This document shows positions 11,396 through 23,086 of a stretch of DNA of 64,000 nt, one piece after another. The translations under genes and the position numbers were made by a program. Where the stretch lies: contig NC_059402.1 of the NCBI RefSeq assembly GCF_905220565.1, forward strand, positions 7,441,501 through 7,505,500. The letters are read 5' to 3'. Numbering within the stretch: position 1 is the stretch's first letter; each line of letters opens with the position of its first letter. Origin of the DNA: Melitaea cinxia. Its lineage: Eukaryota; Arthropoda; Insecta; Lepidoptera; Nymphalidae. Under the pieces are notes generated by a model that was not told the DNA's origin, ran no database searches, and worked only from the letters and a program-made list of their open reading frames with translations.

Positions 11396-12244
11396 CTACC
11401 ATTCAACCCCCTAGTAGAAATATTTGTTTGAAACAATCTTTAAAAATTTCGTGTCTTAATAAGCCTTTTAAAAGAATAAGTTTAGACTCCGAAATAAAGT
11501 CTGAATATTCAAAGGATATTTGATCTTTTCAGTTTTACTGAGTTATAAAGAAATAATATTTTAAGTCATTTAAGACTTACAAAGACTTTTAAGATTTTTG
11601 CTGAGTTATGAAAACTTTTTAAGATTTTTTAATACTTATTCAAAAACAAGTATTACCTACCACCAGGACCGCCATTAAATCCGTACGGGTTTTAATTAAT
11701 TCCACAAACATATACATTAAATAATTCAATCAGGTGTAAATATGAGGTATCAAACATGATGTTTATAACCTTAAAAAATTAAGACAGTAATATTACTCAA
11801 AGTACAAAACATACGTAACAAAATTCTACCTAACATTGTAAAGAAAAACATACCTAATGCAGTATATGCAGTAATGCACTGTTAAATTTTTATCGTATCC
11901 TGCGAATCTAAGTCTGCGAGACTCGAAGCGGTCAATGACCTGGGAACAGCGTTAGGATACCTAGCTCACAACCTACTATGGCTTTAGATGTACAAGCTGG
12001 ATCGCACGACGAACCCGGATGCTTGCTTGATTTATAGGACAGATAGTGGGCCGCCTTTAGAATGGTAATATAGGAGAAAATCCCATCTATATGCATATAT
12101 CGACTTTACTTGTCACATTTGAATTATTATAAGTATATGAACAAAGATAGTACAAGAACCTCATTTAAAATTTAATTTAGTAGACAGCTGAAATAATAAT
12201 TTCTAAGGAATGTTTTGATAATATGGTGAAAATATAATCTCTAC
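11396..12244. other. Intergenic, nothing recognised
   Basis: AT-rich except for a more balanced patch at 11885-12075 whose nature I do not recognise. Confidence 0.4.
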
Positions 12245-12590
12245 AAATAAATAAAATTAGAGTATCTGTTTATAATATTAAAATAACCACATTTTAATGA
12301 ATGCATATGGATGTTTACACGGTACATATACATAAATAACATTACTAAACTAACCTTTTTAACTAAAGTAACATTTTTTACAATTTTTGTCTGTCGGTCT
12401 GTTTGTTACGGCTAATCTCCGAAACGGCTGGACCGATTTTGACGAAACTTTCACTGGCAGATATCTGATACAGTAAGGAGTAACTTAGGCTACTTTTATT
12501 TTAGTTTTTTTTTTATAACTGCGAACTGGATAATAATTATTTTGTTAAATCCCACGTGAACGAAGTCGCGGGAACACCGAGTAAATAATG
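12245..12590 (+). mobile_element. Family M element copy
   Basis: It contains 'gaaacggctggaccgatttt', 'aaggagtaacttaggctac' and the end 'cgaagtcgcgggaacaccga'. It is diverged at the 3' tip. Confidence 0.7.
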
Positions 12591-13230
12591 TAAATAAACT
12601 CACATTTTGGCGAAGTACTTATAATTCATCAACAACAAGAAATTCCATTTAGGTGTAGTTATATCATTATTATAATGATGTTCTATTGTAAGTCACAAAC
12701 GTGAAACTCAACTAGATACATTTTTTTTAAATTATAATAATAATAAATAAATAAATAAATATCTACACAATACACACACGGTCGTCTGTTCCTAAAGTAA
12801 GCAACTTAATGCTTGTGTTATAGGTAACAGCTGACTGGTATATAGCTACATAATAAAACATTTGTTCACCATTTCCAACAATCATAGTCACTTACTTTAA
12901 AAAATTTCGATTTCCTTTTAGAGCCACACATTGTTTCACATTTTTTCATTTTATTTTAAGCAACAACCATTTCATACCTATTCTTACAAGCGTGCATTTC
13001 ACTAAACGAGTGTGGGCGACCAGGGAAGGGAAATAAAAAGTGACGCCCGCAAATAACCGAGAATTAATAAGTGAATTGCTTTTATTTTATTAACGTTTCA
13101 TGTAAGGATTCGTTCACTGCGAGACATTTAGAACTAAAGCTTCTCAGTAATTTATCATTAAAATGTACCTACATTTTGTAATAAGGTTCAGTTTTAGTCA
13201 ATAAATTTTATGTAACTATTTTTTACATAA

Positions 13231-15026
13231 CGCACCTTCGGTGGAACAAGGGCGTATCTTACAAAAAATCGTAAAATGAGTTAAATATGCAGAAATGCCC
13301 AAAAAACACTCTAGTATCTAGTGGGACAAAGACTCCCATTAGATTCACTTTAAAAGTCGCTACACGGTAATAGTGTCTTTGTCATTTTGGTTCGATTTGG
13401 TGGACGTTTTGGCGCGACATCGTCTCATTGGTCAGTTGCGCCGTTGCCCCCGCGCGCAATATTTTTATCTTGGAGCGCCAAAGCCGCGAAGGTAAATATG
13501 CCTTTTGATATTTGATATTCCTGGAGAGACAAAGTCATATTTAGCACACTTATGCCTTTTTCGTGAGCAAATGCTGGGAAAGACAAAGCCATTGCAACAT
13601 TTGTGACTTTGTACTTCCAACATTTTTATTATTTTATAGTGTTATGAACAAATGTGGTGTTGTTGTGTGTGTCGGTGCGTAAACATGTATGACCTTTAGC
13701 GAATACCGCTTGGATATTCTGAGTATAAGGTACGCCACCCTGCTCGACACTCTCCTGACAACGTCGATGTTGTTGACGAGAGCCTTGCGAACGAGGAACC
13801 TGACACCACCCTGGGACTGTTGGTCGCCCTCCCGATAGTACAGCAGGTTGCCAGACTTGAGACATCGAGTCCTCTCCTTCTCTTCGGACTTCAGATAAGC
13901 CTATAATATCCCAGCTCAACCTGCTGAGAGCTTCTTTCAACTCAATGAGCTTCGCGTCGGTCCGCAGCGGCCTAGCGTTATATGTTGCCAGGGCCAAGTG
14001 TCGTCGTTGGGTGTGGTGGCCTGGCTTCTGCCGGAGATTATAGCCTCCTGCCCCGCCGTTATCGTGGCCTCCACCGTAGCCAGGACTAGCGAGGCCGCCG
14101 GGGACTGGGGGACAATTTTTGTCGTGTCTGCCATTTAGGGGGATTTGGCGTAATCGCCATGCTTGCTAGGCTGTGCTTAGAAGGCGCTGCTGCCCACCCT
14201 CTAGTCGTTTTTCCTCTATCGCCTCTTACGATACCCACGGGATGAGATGGGGTGAAATTACAGATACTTCTTTAAGGGATAGATCTCGTGCTACGTGATT
14301 CATTTGTTTTCTATGAAAGCATCGTTGCTATTATTATTTTAGTTTCTTAGATACGTTTCTTTTTATCGTTTTTTTTTTTTTTTTTTTTTGTTAAATATTT
14401 ACTGTAAAATGCCAACGTGGTCTGTACAACAATAACTATGAAGATTGTTTGTAGTTTTATGTTTGTTAGTTTTGATTTGTTCAAGTGGAGTTAGTAAGTG
14501 AGTTTGATTTGTAAGAGTAAAGTAAAAACGGACTGATTACTATGGACAAAGATTTTATAACGTTAATATTGACGCTAATTTTAAAGACAAATTCCAAAGA
14601 GTTTCGCTAGAGTTTTTTAAGATTTTTCAACAGAAGTTCTTAAAAAAGATGTTTAATTATAAAATAAAACATTTTTTGCAACAAATAAACTAGTTTCTAT
14701 TTTTCAAAATCTTTAAAACACGAACGATAAATATGGTCATAATTACAAAACGATTTAAATGTTGGTGGAACAAAGGCATAATGTGTACACCTAATGTACA
14801 CCTTATTTTGAAAAAAATATTAATAGCAATTAACAAAAAATATTTGGCACTTGCAAACTACATGGCCATATTCACAAATAAATAGGTCGTATTTTATGCA
14901 AAGAACAAACACTTTGAAGCAGTACAAAGACGAATAATACGACTCGGAATGTAAAAAAAACTTTAAAATGGCTCTCCTGTAAAATTACAAAAAGTGGAGT
15001 TGAGCCCTTGTTCCACCGAAGGTGCG
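13231..15026 (+). mobile_element. 1.8 kb DNA-transposon-like element with perfect 23 bp terminal inverted repeats
   Basis: The ends at 13231-13253 and 15004-15026 are perfect reverse complements (CGCACCTTCGGTGG...AAGGGC). The element is flanked on both sides by ATAA (13227-13230 and 15027-15030), a likely 4 bp target duplication. A short motif of the type TGGRACAAAGGC recurs inside near both ends (13241, 13321, 13532, 13570, 14763 and 15004 reversed). No transposase frame is seen; the only coding trace is a nested LINE fragment in reverse (13629-14240). Superfamily not assigned. Confidence 0.75.
13629..14280 (-). pseudogene. RTE-like LINE 5' fragment: untranslated leader plus endonuclease start
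   Basis: On the minus strand a leader ('catcccgtgggtatcgtaag') at ~14220-14245 is followed by an ORF starting at 14134 (MADTTKIVPQSP). In another frame lies the start of an endonuclease domain at 13997-13860, with 'LATYNARPLRTDAKLIELKE' and 'WDIIGLSEVRREGED'. This TYN.R.LRT / WDI.GLSEVRR pattern is typical of RTE-type LINEs. The leader resembles the 5' part of the 329 bp SINE-like family in this window. Frames are broken and the element is truncated. It is nested in the 13231-15026 element. Confidence 0.75.
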
Positions 15027-15030
15027 ATAA

Positions 15031-16390
15031 GTCAACAAAACTTCAACATTAAAATTGTCTGCAAAATTTGTAGTGCTATATTACGATAAAATGTAAGTGT
15101 TGATAGGTACTTAACACTCAGTCTATTACAGTAGGTAATTCTATACTACTACCATAACGTCCACGTCAATCAGTAGGTAACATTGAAGCAGTAAAGATGT
15201 ACCTGTTTACATTTTCCTTGCGACCCGAAATTAATCTCACAAGTTGCATATAAAACAGTATACAAATATAAGTTCACATTAAAATTAATAAAATAAAGGA
15301 TTAGAACTTTACCCTGTTCCAATGTATAAAAACAATAAAAAATAAAAATCATAATATTTATTGCATAAGAAATTGTAGCATATCAATTTATAAAACAAAA
15401 AATTTGTGTGTACGCTTTAAAAGTAGGTATACAACTTGAAATATATTCCCGTGTAGTAAATTTTATGATTGTTTCTTATTTTATTAACTTCTTTTACCTT
15501 TTATTTATAAATTTGATCTGTTTTCGATTTTGCACACCTATAATCGTCCATTCTTGTACGTCATAAGATCGGCTGGTAGAGAATGCGTTTAGCTTAACGC
15601 CCGCTTTTTAGAACGAAGTTACTTACGGCAGACTTGACATTTGGCTGGGCGAGCGAACTGAAAAAAATGTGATACTAAAACCGTAAGAAAAATATATAAC
15701 GGAAGTGACATAATATCAGTCACACGACTGTATAATATGACGTTTGTAAAACTAAAATATTACTTGAAAACTTTTTTTTAAATTATTTATTTAATTTTAT
15801 ACTGTCGACAAAAATAAATAAATGTGTCTTTATTTCACTTAATAGTTTGAATTATTATTATTGTTATTATTTTTGTTTGATTTATTTTATTTTACGGTAT
15901 ATTTTCAAATTGTGTTGCTTCTATACTATCCGAAGGAACTTCGTTCCTACCTGGTGTCCCATGACACCACATATTTTTTACAATTCAATAATGTACTGTG
16001 CCATAAAACAAAAATAAATAAAAAAGTTACCTATATGTTTTACAACATTGAGTAGGTATATTATAGATAAGTAGGTATTGTTTTTAAAAAAATATTTAAG
16101 ATGTATAAACGCTACATAAATAACCATTAAACAGCTACTGTTACATTATGACGCCTAAAATAAGAACATTTTCCTACACACATTTCGTTAGACGAGTAGG
16201 TACCTACTAGACTATTAGAAGGGGCAGCGAGGAGGACGGTTAAAACGACATATCCAGTTCTGGACCAGTCTGGAAACAGTTATTTCAACATCTATATTTG
16301 TGAGATAGTAATCTACTTCCTGGGATAACATGAGTCCAAGTAACTCGTTCTATGCTATACTTAATTTTAATATAGTTACGAATACATATA
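15031..16390. other. AT-rich intergenic DNA
   Basis: The piece 'cttcgttcctacctggtgtc' at 15939-15990 recurs at 19051-19090, so both belong to a small repeat. Otherwise nothing is recognised. Confidence 0.4.
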
Positions 16391-16402
16391 CAGCTACTTA
16401 AA

Positions 16403-17045
16403 ATAATTGAGTTTGCTCGCAAACGAAAAAAAACCGACTTCAATTACATCGACGAGTAGTACAACGTAGATCGACGAAAAAATAGTCAAGTAACTGCGCG
16501 TTATCAAAGATTACTCAAAAAGTAGTTATCAGATCTCAATAAAATTTATATGGGACCACATGACAAATATCAGCTTTCGATTAAATTAAAAATTATCAAA
16601 ATCGGTACACCCAGTAAAAAGTTATTGCGGATTTTCAAGAATTTCCATCAGTATCTCTGGGATTCCATCATCAGATCCTGGTTTCCTTATCATGGTACTA
16701 AACTTGGGATATCTCCTTTCCAACAAAGAAAGAATTATCAAAATCGGTACATCCAGTAGAAAGTTATGTGGTATAATACAACGTAGGTCGACGAAAAAAG
16801 CGTCAAGTAAAAACGCATTATTAGATATAACTCGAAAAGTATTTGTTAAATCTCAAATAAATTTAAATGGGACCAATTGGCACACACCACCTTTCGATTA
16901 AAAGAAAATTTGTCGAAATCGCTCCACCCAGTCAAAAGTTCTGATGTAACATACATTAAAAAAAAAATACAGTCGAATTGAGAACCTCCTCCTTTTTTGG
17001 AAGTCGGTTAATGAGAACCTCCTCCTTTTTTGGAAGTCGGTTAAA
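16403..17045 (+). mobile_element. Family A element, copy 2
   Basis: It has the same hairpin start (TTTGCTCGCAAACG), three internal 'atcggt' units and the 3' end 'tttttggaagtcggtta'. The last ~37 bp (17008-17045) are a tandem duplicate of the 3' terminal repeat 'gagaacctcctcc...ggaagtcggtta'. Confidence 0.8.
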
Positions 17046-17049
17046 AACA

Positions 17050-18595
17050 TTATTTTTGATATATCTATATAGTTATTTGTATGCCAAATATGTATTATCA
17101 TCTAAAAAAACTGTATCAGTAAAAGCAGCTAAAATTTGAATAACAATCGCACTAAAATTATGCAGCTCTTCCAGATTTACTTGCATGAGGCCCGATTCCA
17201 TAAGAGTTTGAATTAAAAAAGTATTTACATTTATCCAAGTATTCATCTATCAACATACCAACGTTATTCATCTTAAAAAGGTTAAGTAAAAAAAAATAGG
17301 ATAATTTACACTTTGCAGTAATTCTTCTGGAGTTAGATAGCTGAATTATGACGACGCTTCAAAAAACTTTGAAAACTTTAAACTTTTTGTGTCATATGCA
17401 ACTTCCTTCTAGAACTTAGTGTTTAGTTTGAAGTATTATAAATGTATACCAAGATGTATTTCTTAGATACGAGTATGTTTAATAAGTACACAATGTTTTT
17501 TTTTTAATTTTTTACAATATAGAACTAGACCGACTAATGATGCAAACTGCAAAGCAAAATAAATATTGATAATCTATACTAATATTATATACCTGAAAAG
17601 TTTGTTTCTTTAAAAGCACTAATCTCAGGTTCCAAATGGACACTTTTTGTAACGGATAGCCCATATACCGAGGCTATATCTTCCTTAAATTAACGTGGGT
17701 AGAACGAAGGGGCACAACTAGTGAGATATAAATCTAAATCTATCAAGATATAACTCTAAATTTGCTATTAAAATCTAAAAGAGGTACTTAGATAGAAACA
17801 CTTATTTTTAGTGAATTGTTTTGTGCAATATCTCAGCTATCTAACTCAGAATAGTTATTGCAAATTCTCATGTTTTTATTTTTTAAATAACTCCATTTTC
17901 TAATAATAATAATAATTACATAATTATGTAACAATAATTTAAATAAGCCTAAAAAATGGTTAAATAAATTGAACATTGTCCATGGCATTAAGAAAATGAT
18001 AAAGATATTTATTTCTTGAAATAAATTTTAATAATATTGATTCTTCATCATATAATCTTATCAATACGTGTATATTCGTATATATAAAACTATCAGTAGC
18101 TCAAGATTAACTAATTGACTGATAACGTTACTAAGTTCACTATTTAAAAAAAATACTAGATTTGGACTATTTCGAGAGCAAAACAATAATTTATCTAAAG
18201 ACACGACACGACCAGTTTACGTATTTCCCACCTTTGTTTTCCTACATTAAGGTTTTTTTTTTCCATGAGCGGCTTCCAAAACTTTTGAATATACCTACTT
18301 AGGTACTTAATATATATCCTTAAATAATTATTATGTATACCTAGTGTTGACACAAGAAAATTAACGAATTTGGGAAATTAGTTATTTACACAAATATTAT
18401 TTTTTATTCCGTTCTTGGGAGTTAAACTGTTAGGTCGATGACATTATGATGCAGAGATTGCAATATGAAACTGGTTGTATTCTGTGCATATTATGTGTAC
18501 TTGTCATAAGCATGTGTTAACAAGCTTCTAAGATTCAGTGTCGTAATAAAATTTTGTTTTTCTATAACTTCGAGTAAAGTTAACTTAATATAATA
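17050..18595. other. AT-rich intergenic DNA with a LINE-tail fragment at 17570-17725
   Basis: The fragment runs from 'taatctatactaatattata' through 'cactaatctcaggttcc' and 'gatagcccatataccgaggc', ending near 'ggggcacaactagtg'. It looks like a short lepidopteran retroelement tail. Nothing else is recognised. Confidence 0.45.
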
Positions 18596-18599
18596 AAGT

Positions 18600-18900
18600 A
18601 AATTATTTTATAACTGGAATTCAACAAAAAATTTATTGTTCAGTTCGCAGTTATAAAATAAATAAATTTCTAAAATAAAAGTAGCTTAAGTTACTCCTTA
18701 CTAAATCAGCTATCTGCCAGAGAAAGTCCCGTCAAAATCGGTCCAGCATTTTAGAGATTAGTCGGAACAAACAGACAGACAGACAAAAATTGTATAAAAT
18801 GTTATTTTGGTTATGTACCGTTATACATCCATATACATTTAGTAAAAAGCGATTATTTTAATATTAAAAATAGACACTGCAATTTTACTAATTTATTTGT
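18600..18900 (-). mobile_element. Family M element copy, reverse orientation
   Basis: In reverse it has 'gtagcttaagttactcctta', 'atcagctatctgccag' and '(ga/ca)n aacagacagacagacaaaaa'. Confidence 0.7.
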
Positions 18901-19126
18901 AGTATAGACGATCTTACCACTACTATATTTTGAAGCTATAAACTATTTGTTTTTTACAAAAAAAAAAAAAAAAAAAAATATTATGCTAAAACTACTACCC
19001 TTCATCATCCTTACTTACCTCTTCATCATCATTCATCATTATTGTTCGTCCTTCGTTCCTACCTGGTGTCCCATGACCATATAATTTTCAAATTATTTCT
19101 AATGCGCAGAGTCCTTTTTTGTATTA

Positions 19127-19728
19127 ATAATTGTGTTTGCTCGCAAACGAAAAAAAAACCGACTTCAATTACATCGACAAGTAATACAACGTAGATCGAC
19201 GAAAAAATAGTCAAGCAACTACGCGTTATCAAAGATTACTCAAAAAGTAGTTATCAGATCTCGATAAAATTTAAATGTGACCACATGATAAACATCAGCT
19301 TTCGATTAAATTAAAAATTATCAAAATCAGTACACCCAGTAAAAAGTTATTACGGATTTTCGAGATTTCTCTAGGATCCCATCATCAGATCCTGGTTTCC
19401 TTATTACGGTACCAAACTAGGGATATCCCCTTTCCAACAAAAAAAGAATTATCAAAATCGGTACATCCAGTAGAAAGTTATGCGGTATAGTACAACGTAG
19501 GTCGACGAAAAAAGCGTCAAGTAAAAACGCATTATTAGATATAACTCGAAAAGTAGTTGTTAGATCTCAAATAAATTTAAATGGGACCAATTGGCACACA
19601 CCACCTTTCGATTAAAACAAAATTTGTCGAAATCGGTCCACCCGGTCAAAAGTTCTGATGTAACATACATTAAAAAAAAAATACAGTCGAATTGAGAACC
19701 TCATCCTTTTTTGGAAGTCGGTTAAAAA
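19127..19728 (+). mobile_element. Family A element, copy 3
   Basis: It is near-identical in layout to copies 1 and 2, with hairpin, three units and the 3' end 'tttttggaagtcggtta'. Confidence 0.8.
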
Positions 19729-19889
19729 GGAAAAAATGTTATGAAGGTATTTTCAGACAGCTGAAAAATGTCTACTAAAATCAAATATGTTAAAAAATTA
19801 AGCGGTATAGCGTGTTGTTATTGTTATGAACGTTATATTTTATCTTTTACGAACAAAATAATAGTTTTATTGGTTCCCTGGTGAAAATA

Positions 19890-20090
19890 TTTGTTTCAAA
19901 ATCAAAATCAAAAATCACTTTACTCAAACAGGCATCAAACGCACTTTCAAATTGTCACTCCACAAATCAAAATTATTATTAGTTTTTAAAAGTAAACTAC
20001 CACCGATGCGAAATGTAGAGATTCTGCAGAGAAGAATCGGCAAGAAACTCCGCAGTTACTCTTTTGAAAATAATATATAAACTGCGTTTT
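19890..20090 (-). mobile_element. Fragment of a common lepidopteran retroelement (type E)
   Basis: The text 'aatcactttactcaaacagg', 'aaactaccaccgatgcgaa' and 'gaagaatcggcaagaaactc' followed by 'cgcagttactctttt' is characteristic of a widespread repeat. A shorter piece lies at 38485-38560. Confidence 0.6.
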
Positions 20091-20357
20091 AGTACAAAAT
20101 TAGTAATATCTTGCATGAAATACATGTTTCAGAAATAAGGTCTTTAATAAAGTCGAGATTTTTTAGTTTTACAGTTATAACTACGTATTTTTTTAAGTCT
20201 TATGCAAATTTATGAACACCAAGATTTGTTGCGATTTTTTTTCAAATATACTTCCGTGTAGGTATTTTAGATTTTCTAGTCTTAAAATATCAACACATAA
20301 AATTATCTAAGATTTAAGTAACTTATCTCTTCCTTATCTTACATAAAAGTCTCTAAT

Positions 20358-20725
20358 CTATACAAATAATAAAAATGGTGTGTCTGTTTGTAATATTAAA
20401 ATAACCGCTTTGTACTAAATGTTTATGGATATATACATGGTACATATATAAAAATAACATTTTTTTACAATTTTTGTCTGTCTGTCTGTCTAGCTGTCTG
20501 TCTGTCTAGCTGTCTGCCTGTCTCTCTGTCTGTTCGTTCCGGCTAATCTCTAAAGCGGCTGGACCGATTTTGACGGGACTTTCATTGGCAGATAACTGAT
20601 GTAATAAGGAGTAACTTAGGCAACTCTTATTTTAGAATTTATCTATTTTATAACTCTCTGAACTGAACAATAACTTTTTTGTTAAATTCCACGCGGACGA
20701 AGTCGCAGGCACGGCTAGTCAATAA
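20358..20725 (+). mobile_element. Family M element directly upstream of IFT22
   Basis: It includes an expanded (GTCT)n tract at 20478-20530, 'agcggctggaccgatttt' and the end 'aagtcgcaggcacggctagt'. It lies about 140 bp before the IFT22 start codon and is the partner of the copy at 2975-3275. Confidence 0.75.
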
Positions 20726-20867
20726 TATGGTTGTCACGGTGATGAAAATGTACACAAACTAGCGTCACATACAATTGTTAAACATTCAAAGGTTTACAAT
20801 TTTACACTAAATATATAATTATTACTTTGCAAGTGACTGTAAAAAGAATTCTGTAATCACCTTCGCC

Positions 20868-22205
20868 ATGCAAATTAATAAGCTAAAAATTGTAATGATT
20901 GGACCTTCTGACGTGCGTATATATTTTTTTTTTTTTATATGTTTCAAAATTGGATGTAAAATTGCTTTCCGATGATATTAAAAATAATAAATTTCAGAGT
21001 GGAAAAACAGCTATAGCAAATTTTTTATCCGAATCAATTAATGTCGAAGAGGTCAACAGTGCCAGACCGACTCAAGGTGTTCGTATTGTAGAATTTGCAC
21101 TGTCTCATTTAAATATAAACGAAAAACAATGTAAAGTGGACATAGAAATGTGGGACTGCAGTGGTGATCACAGGTACATAATTATTACCTTCTTTGTAAA
21201 TTATACACTACCTATATTTGTAGTTTTTCAGAAGTATGCGTTAATATTATTTTTATCAAAAACTAAATAATTTATTTCTCATATCATATTTTATAATTTA
21301 TTTATCTTTTAGATTCGAATCATGTTGGCCTGCATTTCGCCTTCGTGTCCAAGGTGTTATCCTTGTCTGCTCTTCCAATACAGCTAATGTAGCAGCACGA
21401 GAATTGGAACTTCTGTACAATTATTTTGTAAGCCAAGCGAAATTGTCACCTAAACAATGTGTGGTCTTCTATAACTGTACCGATGACCAGGAAGATATCG
21501 AGTCTTTAAATCTGTGTAAGTTTCCTCAAATATATCCAATGTTTAAGCAGTTTATAAGTATGTATACTTTTTCGAAGTAAAACTTCTTTAGAATCGTAGT
21601 GATTAGAAACTCGATGAAACGAAAATGCGTCACGATAAAGAAACAAACACATAAATGTATAGGAGAATAATAGCGATAGAGAATAAATTACATAGTATTT
21701 TATATTCTGGGTGAAAATCACACTCGTTTTTATTTATAGATTCTTTTCACCGAGAAAAAATAACCTCTCGTAGATTACTTTTTAGAAGTTTTACTTGAAC
21801 CTTGTGTGCATTACACACATACTTTTTATACTGTGTGAACCTAGCTTATTTTCTGTATCTTTTATGATTAAAATGTTGACTATTAGGATAGCCAGTTTTT
21901 TTTTTCTATAGCTGAAAGTTGCAAAAATTGCCCTATACAAACCAGGCGCTCTTGCGTTATATACACTACTATATTTCGGCAGGATACCCCTACTAATATC
22001 CCGTTTAGTAGCTTGTTTTTAGCTATTTTAATTATTATTTTTAATGTGAAATACATACTTGAAATAATGTTTAAATTATTTTCACTCTGTTACAGCTTCA
22101 ACTTTTTCAAAAATATCTCAAGTCGCTGTTAATTTAAAATCGGGAGGAAACCGGTTAAAAATAGACTTCTCAAACTTTGTCACTTCAATTTTACAGACTT
22201 TATAA
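20868..22205 (+). CDS. IFT22: Intraflagellar transport protein 22 homolog (RABL5), small GTPase-like
   Basis: There are four coding exons: 20868-20912, 20998-21173, 21313-21515 and 22096-22205, giving 177 aa (human IFT22 is about 185). All introns have GT..AG ends and the phases join cleanly. The spliced protein has a P-loop G-P-S-D-S-G-K-T at residues 12-19 that is created only by joining exons 1 and 2. It also has the switch I Thr in PTQGVRI (40-46) and the G3-like WDCSGD (67-72) followed by RFESCWPAF. The canonical G4 NKxD is absent (FYNCTDD instead), as is usual for this atypical Rab-like family. IFT22 is a peripheral part of the IFT-B complex that moves cargo along cilia; in insects cilia are limited mainly to sensory neurons and sperm. 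The start at 20868 gives the short N-terminus MQINKLKIVMIG expected before the P-loop. The AATAAA at 22205-22210 overlaps the stop codon. The gene is convergent with the zinc-finger gene downstream. Confidence 0.9.
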
Positions 22206-22210
22206 ATAAA
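22205..22210 (+). terminator. AATAAA overlapping the IFT22 stop codon
   Basis: The stop TAA is 22203-22205 and AATAAA starts on its last base. If used, the 3' UTR would be only a few tens of bases long. Confidence 0.4.
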
Positions 22211-23065
22211 ATTAAGGATGTATACAATTCCTGTGTAAGTTTTATTTATGAGACTGGCTTTCTAGCCCCAAAGTACTTACCTCTTGCACATTCCTTATTA
22301 CTGAAAAACATCCATTTATTTTACTCGTAGATATTTTTTACATTTTCGTCTGTAAAAAGAGAATTAATATGCACAACAATTATAAATTAAAAATTCATAT
22401 ATATATATTTAGGTGTCAAATTAAGATATTTCACATAATAAACATAGATTTATTTAAGTCCAGTGGAATTTTTATAAATACAAATCTTCATCATTACAAA
22501 GAAATAAGGAAGGCTTCTAATTATTTAATTAGCTTTTCTTTACAAAATTTTTTCAATATTCGTAGTAGTAATGTATATTGCTTTTAGTTAACTAGAATTA
22601 CTGGACATACTTAAGTCATCTAAAATGATAATTAAACAATATTGCCAAACTTTGAGATAACAGTAATATCTCATAATTTGTTTCATGTTCGCGAAATCTG
22701 GCTCTAGATAGGTACGGATTAACACATAAATTATTGTTAAAAAAACTCAATTATAAACCTGCACTCAGTCTTAAAACATTTGGCTCGTATAATGAGTACT
22801 TTTAAAATGAACTTAAAAATCATTTTTAATAAACATAATTAACTAATATATTATTAATCTTACAACGAGAAACTTAAAATGAATTGATTTACTTCATAGA
22901 CTAAATATTTACATTACTAAAACCCTTGTACAGTAAATCTTATATTATAATATAATAATTTATAAAAATGACTACAGCTATCTTAACAAGTCTAATGTTA
23001 CTAATAATAATTATCACCTTGATCACATTCTGTCATATGTGGAAGGGTATATGATACTTGCATAA
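22211..23065. other. Convergent intergenic spacer
   Basis: AT-rich spacer between the 3' ends of IFT22 and the zinc-finger gene. Nothing is recognised. Confidence 0.5.
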
Positions 23066-23071
23066 TTTATT
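23066..23071 (-). terminator. Candidate poly(A) signal of the zinc-finger gene
   Basis: AATAAA on the minus strand, 16 bases after the stop codon. Confidence 0.35.
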
Positions 23072-23086
23072 TACATTTACAATTAA

